This document shows positions 22,801 through 27,753 of a stretch of 27,753 nucleotides of DNA, one piece after another. Both the position numbers and the translations under genes were made by a program. The stretch lies in the NCBI GenBank assembly GCA_900617975.1, contig UZAE01012896.1, positions 1 to 27,753 of the forward strand, written 5' to 3'. The notes below the pieces were generated by a model, which saw only the letters and a list, made by a program, of their open reading frames with translations, was not told the DNA's origin and did not search any database. The DNA comes from Rodentolepis nana. Its lineage: Eukaryota > Platyhelminthes > Cestoda > Cyclophyllidea > Hymenolepididae. Each line of letters begins with the position of its first letter. The stretch's first letter is position 1.

Positions 22801-24598
22801 ATGACAGTTTTTTTGCAAAGCACTAACTTATGATTCCATATGCTCCAACATAACTGCCTCACTTACACGCGTCGATATAAGCGAAATTCAAAAAATCCTT
22901 TCCAATCTCAATACTGATAATTTTTAGAGTATTTTTAGTATAGCTTTTAACTACGCAGCTACGTTTTATCTGCTATATAGTGACGTACAATTATTGCTGA
23001 GTTCATATTTATGCAGGAGTTTTATATGCCAATTGCCATCTTAACTAAATGTCAGAATTGTAAACGCTGAATACTCAGACTTACGCGTAGCTGTTAAAAA
23101 GCTATAGAACAAAAACAAAAGAAGTTCAGTAAAAGTGTTCACTCAATGAATGTATCTCGGGAGATTATTGGCATTCCCAATTTAACCCAATTTGAATTTA
23201 TACCCTTTTGATGCAAATTTCGGTGCCATACAGAAAAAAATCGATAAATTAGTGTTTGGTTTATTATGATATTCACCTCGTCGCAATACGAAGAAGGTTC
23301 AGCTTGTCTGTGAGCAGAAGTTATTTTGAAGATGACTGAAATCATGAGAGAGAGAAATAGAAAATTGGCAGATGGATTTGCTGTGTGCATGCAGATGCAC
23401 ATACAGGTGTAGTTCTATAAACGATATGACAGGATGCACTTGTTTGACTAAGTTTAAGTTATCGTAAAATTTTGAGTGAATATTCCGCATTAAATTGGAT
23501 TTTTTCATGCTCACACTGGGTAGATCCTATTGTCCGGTTAAAATTCACTTCTGGATGAAATATTACGTAGTAAATCACTACGCTAAAACAACGTATTCAA
23601 GGTACAAGGACCAATTTAAATACTGTCCATGAGAACGCAGTTAACGAGGACACATATTGACACCAATAGGGGTTGACGTGTCACTCATTATTTTGGCTGC
23701 AAGTCTCTCGGAGTGATAAGTTTACGCCATCCCTAAAAATTTGATACAGAATATGCTAAGAAAACCCTCAATCTGCTGATGATTCATACTTTTAAACTCA
23801 GTTGAATCTTCACCATAAGTCTATTTAAACATTGTTCGACGTTTATCCTCACAAAGATTGTAGCTTATAATTAAGCTGCCATTTAATGGAAGTTCATTTA
23901 TTCCAGTTTATTCCAGTATTTGTTAAGGGAAAGCGACTATTGAATACTTGAGTAAGATGCTCGAATATGTGCACATAGTCAAGGAATAACTGGACAAAGT
24001 TTGCATCACAAATATGATTTTATTATATAGTTATCCCATAAGGAGAAAGGAGAGGAATGGATGACTTTTTTTGATCATGAATTCGAGTTTTGTACTTCAA
24101 TTCAGAATATATGATAGGTTTATTTCTATTGTCCTATGGTAAGTGCATACTTCACAATTTGTAAGCAAAGCCCAGAGAGATCTGCAAAGAAGGTGGAAGT
24201 GGCGCACAACTCATTCATTAAATTAGTTCAATATCAAGTGTTGACTTTCTTCAGGTACCAATTAAGTTGATCAGGAAGCAAAGAGAGGAGCAAGAACAAT
24301 GTCGTTATTGATTTTACTAGGGTGCAATTAATTAATAGCGCTTTATCCGCTAGATCGGGAAGGACTAACGAGCCGTGAGGAAGTTAACTGGCTTCGAGAC
24401 CTCATCTGCCAGGCCTTTCGTTTCCAACTGATGATAACTCATTCAGACGGTGTCGGCCTCTATAATCATCTTGTCTCCAGCATACGAGAGGAACTTCAAC
24501 GTCTGTCTGCAGAGCACAGACGCCAATTAGACGGAATGCGAGCAGCAGGATACACTTTTCAAAATGATTTGTATAGCGAAACTTTTTCCCTTGTCTAG
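4709..24598 (+). CDS. Nuclear hormone receptor, NR1-like, 8-exon gene model (640 aa)
   Basis: This is a ligand-regulated or orphan zinc-finger transcription factor expected to act in the nucleus. The model joins 4709-4813, 6527-6794, 10215-10492, 14971-15396, 19068-19274, 19521-19697, 22496-22712 and 24354-24598. The coding length is 1923 bp including the stop, every junction keeps frame, and every intron is GT..AG. Order of parts: C4 zinc finger 1 (residues 6-26), finger 2 (44-63), C-terminal extension (about 69-90), low-complexity hinge (about 95-375) and ligand-binding domain (about 378-640) with an AF-2 core near 632-637. The P-box CEGCKG, the block [12 protein letters not shown] and the LBD block FAKRIPGF are typical of the NR1 branch (E75, Rev-erb, ROR, E78). 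The GIHYG in finger 1 recalls ROR/HR3, while IPGF recalls E75/Rev-erb. Orthology is therefore left open. The splice between the two fingers falls after FFRRALQ, a common intron position in this family. Hinge borders (exon 3 donor, exon 4 acceptor) and the true 5' end are the least certain parts. Confidence 0.9.
4831..4873 (+). repeat. TATC/TATA-type microsatellite just after exon 1
   Basis: Imperfect TATCTA repeats begin 17 bp after the exon 1 donor. They extend the reading frame into the intron and so mask the exon end. Confidence 0.7.
5749..5764. repeat. (AT)8 microsatellite in receptor intron 1
   Basis: Sixteen bases of alternating AT. Confidence 0.8.
6527..6794 (+). CDS. Nuclear receptor exon 2: zinc finger 2 and C-terminal extension
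   Basis: The acceptor is a pyrimidine-rich TTTCCCCTTCTGAAAG ending at 6526, and the donor is CAA/GTAAGT at 6795. The exon starts in phase 0 and encodes residues 36-124 plus the first base of codon 125. Finger 2 has Cys 44, 50, 60 and 63 with the exact C-x5-C-x9-C-x2-C spacing, followed by [11 protein letters not shown]. The T/A-box region [15 protein letters not shown] (72-86) resembles NR1 receptors, but GRRS also recalls the knirps group. Seventeen residues separate the last cysteine of finger 1 from the first of finger 2. The usual aromatic residue two positions before Cys 44 is replaced by Arg 42. After about residue 90 the sequence is polar and unremarkable hinge. This exon is hidden from simple ORF searches because no start codon opens it. 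Confidence 0.9.
7197..7522 (-). mobile_element. SINE-like element, copy C (receptor intron 2)
   Basis: It has a perfect 13-bp direct repeat TTGGTTAAAATAT at 7184-7196 and 7523-7535. The AT-rich tail lies at the left, so the element is antisense to the receptor gene. In the gene's direction it presents CACGTGGAGGTAAGT at about 7494-7508, which contains an E-box and a consensus splice donor. Confidence 0.88.
7860..8123 (-). mobile_element. SINE-like element, copy D, internally deleted (receptor intron 2)
   Basis: It has a perfect 12-bp direct repeat GTCTTATAAATT at 7848-7859 and 8124-8135. It is about 60 bp shorter than copy C because the segment after TTTAGTTGAC is missing up to GATTCACAGATG. 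The same orientation and splice-donor motif (AAG/GTAAGT at 8101-8109) are retained. Confidence 0.87.
8414..8426. repeat. Homopolymer of 13 G in receptor intron 2
   Basis: An uninterrupted G tract. The open stretch that starts with it (MGGGGRIGG) has no other coding sign. Confidence 0.8.
8826..8847 (+). repeat. G-quadruplex-type tract in receptor intron 2
   Basis: Four G-runs of 5, 4, 5 and 4 are separated by single or double T, a textbook quadruplex pattern. It lies on the sense strand of the receptor gene, so it would also be present in the pre-mRNA. Confidence 0.7.
10215..10492 (+). CDS. Nuclear receptor exon 3: hinge
   Basis: This exon encodes the second and third bases of codon 125 and residues 126-217. 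The acceptor is TTATTACCATTACAG ending at 10214. The phase matches the exon 2 donor, joining A to GC to make a serine codon. The product is a low-complexity hinge rich in Ser, Thr, Asn, Asp and Gly, with no globular domain visible. The donor chosen is ATG/GTTCGT at 10493, phase 0, which fits all plausible exon 4 acceptors. It is not a strong donor. In-frame sequence continues to a stop near 10648, and a weaker alternative GTAATG donor lies near 10449. The 3' border is therefore less sure than the exon itself. Confidence 0.75.
10939..11136 (+). pseudogene. Possible protein fossil, MBT-repeat-like, in intron 3
   Basis: A 65-codon open stretch reads [13 protein letters not shown] and then [19 protein letters not shown]. 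The W.D....VGW pattern recalls the end of MBT chromatin-binding repeats. After the stop, the second forward frame continues with [18 protein letters not shown], as if a frameshift had occurred. There are no convincing splice sites joining it to the receptor. This is recognition by eye of a short motif, so it is weak. It may equally be chance. Confidence 0.2.
12795..12830. repeat. Strong hairpin (12 paired bases) in receptor intron 3
   Basis: AGTGG (12795-12799) pairs with CCACT (12826-12830), and AAAACCC (12803-12809) pairs with GGGTTTT (12817-12823). They are separated by a 3/2-base internal loop and a 7-base loop GGTGGAT. Function unknown. Confidence 0.6.
14971..15396 (+). CDS. Nuclear receptor exon 4: long Ser/Thr/Pro-rich hinge
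   Basis: This exon encodes residues 218-359 in this model. It is Ser/Thr/Pro/Asn/Gln-rich, as is common for disordered hinge or activation regions. A basic cluster [11 protein letters not shown] (about 261-271) and the terminal KTKRRFIR (352-359), followed in the next exon by FPKR, are candidate nuclear localisation signals. The donor is AGG/GTAAAT at 15397, phase 0. The start is ambiguous: AG at 14970 (after a T-rich stretch), AG at 14979 and GAG at 15009 are all phase 0 and would give proteins differing by 3 to 13 residues. I took the first because of its pyrimidine-rich context and because a stop codon (14968-14970) sits directly before it. Confidence 0.8.
15878..15908 (+). repeat. G-quadruplex-type tract in receptor intron 4
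   Basis: G-runs of 5, 3, 11 and 5 are separated by TA, AGT and TT. It begins about 480 bp after the exon 4 donor. Confidence 0.65.
16010..16031 (+). repeat. (TG)n microsatellite in receptor intron 4
   Basis: TG dinucleotides with one interruption (TGTTTG). Confidence 0.75.
16140..16200 (-). repeat. Possible tRNA-derived SINE fragment in intron 4
   Basis: On the - strand the segment at 16168-16192 contains GGCGAGTGGTAGAGCAGTTGG, which looks like a pol III A box of tRNA-derived SINEs. GTTGAAGCTCGCACC at 16146-16160 resembles a B box, but the two lie much closer than in a tRNA. No cloverleaf, no tail and no second copy in the window were found. Confidence 0.2.
19068..19274 (+). CDS. Nuclear receptor exon 5: start of ligand-binding domain
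   Basis: The acceptor is TTTTTTTTACGTTTTAG ending at 19067, and the donor is GAG/GTGATT at 19275. The exon is 69 whole codons in phase 0 (residues 360-428). After a basic FPKR and a short Pro/Ser linker it reads [18 protein letters not shown] and goes on with amphipathic sequence. This fits helix 1 and the following loop of an NR1-type ligand-binding domain. The whole exon is open with no stop, and both neighbours join in frame. The following intron of 246 bp is the shortest in the gene. Confidence 0.88.
19521..19697 (+). CDS. Nuclear receptor exon 6: LBD helices 3-5
   Basis: The exon is bounded by a CATTCTTTTTAG acceptor (to 19520) and a GAG/GTAAGG donor (from 19698). It has 59 whole codons (residues 429-487). 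It contains the nuclear-receptor signature around helices 3-4: [15 protein letters not shown], then [14 protein letters not shown]. Lys 464 in FAK is the position that forms one half of the coactivator charge clamp in related receptors. The usual DQ..LLK of helix 4 reads DR..LVQ here, so a conserved Gln and Lys are replaced. This block is the best single argument for the NR1 branch. Confidence 0.93.
19746..20075 (-). mobile_element. SINE-like element, copy E (receptor intron 6)
   Basis: It is flanked by a 10-bp direct repeat ATGATAAAAT at 19736-19745 and 20076-20085. It sits only 48 bp after the exon 6 donor and is antisense to the gene. It contains a run of 12 G at 19851-19862. In the gene's direction it shows GAG/GTAAGT at 20049-20057. 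Confidence 0.87.
21182..21197. repeat. Homopolymer of 16 C in receptor intron 6
   Basis: An uninterrupted C tract. Its length is likely to be unstable or misread in sequencing. Confidence 0.8.
22496..22712 (+). CDS. Nuclear receptor exon 7: LBD helices 5-8
   Basis: The acceptor is CTTTCTTTTGCAG ending at 22495, and the donor is CTC/GTAAGT from 22713, phase 1. The exon encodes residues 488-559 and the first base of codon 560. It begins [17 protein letters not shown], which follows the helix 5 and beta-turn pattern of NR1 receptors. It goes on through [20 protein letters not shown] and [12 protein letters not shown], which fit helices 7-8. Upstream in-frame sequence back to about 22418 is intronic. 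Confidence 0.92.
22713..24353 (+). other. Receptor intron 7
   Basis: 1641 bp from GTAAGT to CGCTAG, with no repeat copy and no gene. Two - strand open stretches (23139-23402, 23299-23514) overlap each other and show no protein signature. Confidence 0.85.
24354..24598 (+). CDS. Nuclear receptor exon 8: LBD helices 9-12, AF-2 and stop
   Basis: The acceptor is TTTATCCGCTAG ending at 24353 and the stop is TAG at 24596-24598. It completes codon 560 (His) and encodes residues 561-640. [17 protein letters not shown] fits helices 8-9, and the region [19 protein letters not shown] fits helices 10-11. LYSETF at 632-637 matches the AF-2 pattern (two hydrophobics, any, Glu, two hydrophobics), so the receptor should be able to recruit coactivators. 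Rev-erb proteins lack this helix. An in-frame alternative acceptor 15 nt upstream (AG at 24337-24338) would insert five residues before the Arg and restore an Asp there. Confidence 0.92.
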
Positions 24599-24689
24599 TT
24601 CCTCTTTTCATACATATACACACTAAAAGTTGTTTTTGTTTTTTCAATTCAATTCAACGCAATTGCTTTTCTATACGTTCAGAACTACA

Positions 24690-24695
24690 AATAAA
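24690..24695 (+). promoter_or_regulatory. Candidate poly(A) signal of the receptor gene (proximal)
   Basis: AATAAA lies 92 nt after the stop codon of the receptor, the first such hexamer downstream. T-rich and GT-containing sequence follows. Confidence 0.5.
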
Positions 24696-24857
24696 CAAAT
24701 TAGGACATTGTAAATACTTGAGTTGCTATCAGTCTTCTATTACACATAGTCTGCCTTTTCCACTCATTCTAAGTACCAATTCTCCCCTTTTTCTATACTT
24801 AGTTTTAAAGAAATGGTAATGTATTTTTGCAGATTCCTTGAGACTGTTTGGGTTTCT

Positions 24858-24879
24858 CCACCCCTACCCCCCCTCCCCC
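24858..24879 (-). repeat. C-rich tract, G-quadruplex-type on the - strand
   Basis: Runs of 4, 7 and 5 C at 24861-24864, 24867-24873 and 24875-24879. A fourth run must come from splitting the longest one. It lies in the presumed 3' region of the receptor gene between the two poly(A) candidates. Confidence 0.4.
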
Positions 24880-24925
24880 ACGCACATCTACTGTAATGTC
24901 CCTGATTAATGCTTAGTAGTTTGAA

Positions 24926-24931
24926 AATAAA
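24926..24931 (+). promoter_or_regulatory. Candidate poly(A) signal of the receptor gene (distal)
   Basis: AATAAA is followed within 30 nt by a GT/T-rich stretch (GGTGTATTTCG, then TTTTTTG), the usual layout of a cleavage site. It may be an alternative end giving a longer 3' UTR. Confidence 0.45.
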
Positions 24932-25933
24932 ATGGTGTATTTCGTTTCTGCATCTTTTTTGCTTCGTTGTCAAATTTGTTCAATGAATTTTTAACCCATT
25001 CCATCACTCTCTCTCTCTCTCTATCTCGACGCAAAGCAGTGCCTTTGGTAAGGAAAAATACTTTTAATTTAATATTACTATTGCTTTTGAAAGTGTAAAA
25101 AAGGTGTCACTTTGATGTTGGGAGAGCTTCGAAATAGAGGAGAGGTGGAATTTGAGTGAAAGAATGAGCTGAGAGAGAGGATCAAATGGTAGTAGGTATT
25201 GAAATCCAAGAAAAGTACTTTCTACTTCAGTTTAATTCTGAAAGTACGCAATTATCCATATTGGCATTAAGCCCAATACCCCGAGACAAATCGGGCGTGG
25301 AACTATCCCTCAATAGAACTAATGATTTTCCTAGAGTCTAAGAGGAACTAAAACCCTCCCCCTGTTTTCTCAGACCACATGCAAAGTGCACTTTGAAAGA
25401 AGCTAAAAAGAAAGGTGAATGTGAATTTGAAGAATGAGATGAAATAGAGCATCAATACTACATGAATGGAAATTGGATTGTGATTAAGTGGGTGAATTAA
25501 GGCATACTGATGGAGGTCAATTGGTTTTGAGTTTGTCGTCCAATCGAGGAATAATTACGTTAGAGCATTTGGGGGGTTACGGAGGTATGTGACCGATGAT
25601 TCGCTCAAATCGGCGTGAATCAGGGCCATTGTGATTAATTGGTTCATCAAACAGCACCTGGTGACCTGACAGAACAGTTTACAAGCGTTCGCAATTCTCA
25701 CGCCAGCGTTTTATAGGCGGATTTGATCTTGTTCTAATATGTGGGCAAATTTAATTTACCTTCCATCACGGACGAATGGTTTTTTGGCATTGGCAAAATT
25801 TCAATGGATAATGAAAGGCGAACTTCACAACCAGGTGTATGGCCTAAAACGTGAATTCGAAACAGTATATGGCTGAATGAATTCACATATATCTGGTAAA
25901 AGACTGACCAGACAATGAACAATAGAGTGAATC
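24932..25933. other. Intergenic DNA after the receptor gene
   Basis: It contains the CT microsatellite and purine-rich stretches near 25115-25190. No gene was seen. Confidence 0.55.
25006..25027 (+). repeat. (CT)n microsatellite downstream of the receptor gene
   Basis: About eight CT units followed by CTATCTC. Confidence 0.75.
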
Positions 25934-25944
25934 ATTTTCTTTGG

Positions 25945-26285
25945 CGGGGGTATGCGATAGACTTATCTCCACGTGGTGAATCCTAGGCAACGTATACTCA
26001 TACGGCACAAAAGTCTATAAACTGGCAGTTGACTTCTGACTTCAAACTACTATCACCCCACTGTATGTTGTATTCCACCATTTCACCATGGCTCCAATGT
26101 GAGCCATATCCAACCCCTTCCAAAGTACTCACCTTACCTTTTCTCTGCCTTTACATCTGTGATTCACTCTTCTGTCCCCCTCTCGACTTTTCTCACTTTG
26201 ACGTTCCTCCCCCCTCCTGCGAAGTCCAAAGTCAACTAAAGGGCTAATGATAACAATCAAAACGCATGACAATTGAAATAAAAAT
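25945..26285 (+). mobile_element. SINE-like element, copy F (between the two genes)
   Basis: It is flanked by an 11-bp direct repeat with one mismatch (ATTTTCTTTGG at 25934-25944, ATTTTCTTCGG at 26286-26296). The tail AAATAAAAAT is at the right. It has about 30 extra bases relative to other copies around 26086-26118, including a perfect 7-bp hairpin. Open stretches of 67-72 codons on both strands here are by-products of the repeat. Confidence 0.85.
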
Positions 26286-26296
26286 ATTTTCTTCGG

Positions 26297-26864
26297 AGCG
26301 TTTAAATACCCTTTTCCATTGTGCAACAACAATGTTAAAAGAGCGCAATATCATCGTTAGTTTTAGTCGATATCTACTGAACTTGTTAGATTGTATTGCT
26401 TCAACAAGATTTCTCCCGAGAAGTATATGCACTCATAACCTGACTAAAGAACGTCAAAGAAAACAAAGGCTTTGAATTTGCACACCATATGTTGTATAAG
26501 TTGTCCCGATCTGCTAAATTTTAGTTACTTGAGGATACGTACAAAAGGTACGCAAGTCCTTAGAGTAAATATTAACTCGACTGGAACACATTTTAATATA
26601 GTTCGTGACAATTGCAAGTGTTTACTTGGTCAAAAGAGACAGACATGAAGTGTGAGGAAGTCAACTATACTTAAGTAGTCTGGTCTCAATGGGAATGTAT
26701 TATACTGCCAGACAGTAAGAGTCTGTAACGAAAGTGACACGTTTTATGTTTATCACGTTGTTTCGTTTGATAGTAATGACGGAGTCCATTTCGTTATCTC
26801 AGTAGTTTATTGTACAGTTCATCGTCTAGGCATGTTTAGAAGAAAGATAAATGAAATCACGATC
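26297..26864. other. Intergenic DNA between copy F and the - strand gene
   Basis: Only short open stretches without protein signature. The gap lies between the convergent 3' ends. Confidence 0.55.
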
Positions 26865-26870
26865 TTTATT
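26865..26870 (-). promoter_or_regulatory. Candidate poly(A) signal of the - strand gene
   Basis: Reading on the - strand there is AATAAA about 40 nt after the stop codon of the terminal exon, which supports this being the gene's 3' end. Confidence 0.5.
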
Positions 26871-26909
26871 ATTACGGTACAGTATACAATAGATTTGCTA
26901 CTTGGATGA

Positions 26910-27327
26910 CTAAATAACTGATTCCTTTTCAACACACTCCTTGGTGGATTTAACTCGGGGAAGGTGGGTTGAAAACGATGCAAATTTTGGCGTCAGTCGT
27001 TGAATGGAATTAGGGAGTTCTTTTAAAACTTCGTTTCTCTTAATCGGTTCTGATTTACCTAGAGTGGTGGCCTTTTTTGAGGTTTTATCACCCTCCCCAA
27101 TGGCCTTCGGTCTGGACTTCTGTGCTCCTCGGAGGATTGGAGTAGGTCGCTGCAGTATTTGAGTCGGCTCGTTCTTGTAGTAAATGATGGGATGTGGGCC
27201 ATCACCGTTGAAGTGATTCTCATTCGACCAGGAAGTCCGTGGAATTTTAATCACAGTACAAGTTTCTTTGCTGTTCGACAATAGCTGTTGGGCGGGAATT
27301 ACATTTGAGGGGAGACTTGGCTCATTC
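26910..27327 (-). CDS. Terminal coding exon of an unidentified gene (138 aa visible)
   Basis: On the - strand a strong acceptor, CCACTTTTTTTAG, ends at 27328. The exon then runs open for 138 codons to a TAG at 26910-26912, with the first base completing a codon begun in an upstream exon. The product is hydrophilic and basic, rich in Lys, Pro, Ser and Asn, with no membrane segment and no clear globular domain. The stretch YYKNEPTQILQRPTP loosely resembles the core of SUZ-type RNA-binding motifs (ILKRP), but this is a weak resemblance. Composition and length of the open frame argue for real coding sequence. The remainder of the gene lies beyond the window's right end. It converges tail-to-tail on the receptor gene, whose stop is 2.3 kb away. 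Confidence 0.65.
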
Positions 27328-27753
27328 CTAAAAAAAGTGGTTAGAAAACATGAATTTTTCTTAAAAAGGCTAGGCCACGAAAACATAAACAATTTCTCAT
27401 CACTTAATCTATCATTTAAGAAAGGAGCCAAATGACCTCAGCTCGCATTTAATTCAGGCTCTATAACCGGCCTAAAATATCTTCAAAGTAATTGGTGAAA
27501 AGACGAAATCTGGAAACCCCCAGTGTGATTAACAATTACTCAACTAAATAGAAATGTTCAGCACTCTAGCACTTCTCTAAGCTACGTTGCTGATTGTAGA
27601 TTGTGAATTTAGAGTAATAATTGATGGGCTCTGGGAGGGGGGGGGGTTTAATGTGAATTACTCAACTATATTTTGTTTGTTTTTTTTAAGCTGGGTACGC
27701 GGTTAACTGTTAGGTTGATATTGTGATTATTTTGGGTGGGGGTGGGGGGTGGG
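27328..27753 (-). other. Intron of the - strand gene (partial)
   Basis: The reading frame runs on upstream of the acceptor to a TTG near 27431 only by chance. The region is T-rich before the acceptor and ends in the G-rich tract. No further exon was identified. Confidence 0.5.
27734..27753 (+). repeat. G-quadruplex-type tract at the window's right edge
   Basis: G-runs of 3, 5, 6 and 3 are separated by single T, continuing to the last base of the window. Confidence 0.65.

Noticed and set aside
26029..26332. Overlapping open frames on both strands
   Set aside because: They fall in SINE-like copy F and its edges; low-complexity products without signature.
1..27753. CRISPR arrays, operons, ribosome binding sites, rRNA or intact tRNA genes
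   Set aside because: None seen; the split nuclear receptor gene shows this is animal nuclear DNA.

Overview
The window is animal nuclear DNA. It is AT-rich, with one large intron-split gene on the + strand, the terminal exon of a second gene on the - strand, and a family of short retroposons in between. I see no bacterial operons, ribosome binding sites or CRISPR arrays. The low GC content, kilobase-scale introns and dispersed short repeats suggest an invertebrate. A flatworm or other lophotrochozoan is my best guess, but nothing in the window proves it.

Main gene (+, 4709-24598): eight exons can be joined with matching phases and canonical GT..AG borders into a 640-residue nuclear hormone receptor. 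Exon 1 (4709-4813) carries zinc finger 1, and exon 2 (6527-6794) carries zinc finger 2 and the C-terminal extension. Exons 3 and 4 (10215-10492 and about 14971-15396) encode a long Ser/Thr/Pro/Asn-rich hinge. Exons 5-8 (19068-19274, 19521-19697, 22496-22712, 24354-24598) encode a complete ligand-binding domain ending in an AF-2 helix. Motifs point to the NR1 branch (E75/Rev-erb/ROR/E78-like), but the exact orthologue cannot be fixed by eye. The predicted N-terminus has practically no A/B domain. The 4540-4710 region holds two CCAAT-type motifs, one monomeric NR half-site with an AT-rich 5' flank, and a splice-acceptor-like sequence just before the ATG.

Second gene (-, 26910-27327): a terminal coding exon with a strong acceptor, a stop and a poly(A) signal converges tail-to-tail on the receptor gene. 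Its family is not recognised; there is a faint SUZ-like motif.

Repeats: six copies of one element of about 260-340 bp occur at about 209-524, 2487-2818, 7197-7522, 7860-8123, 19746-20075 and 25945-26285. Five are flanked by 10-13 bp direct repeats and have an AT-rich tail at one end, so they look like a SINE-type retroposon. Its head has no tRNA promoter that I can recognise. Read backwards, most copies present a consensus splice donor next to a CACGTG E-box. Several potential G-quadruplex tracts, microsatellites and one strong hairpin lie in introns and intergenic DNA. One intronic open stretch (10939-11136) may be a protein fossil.
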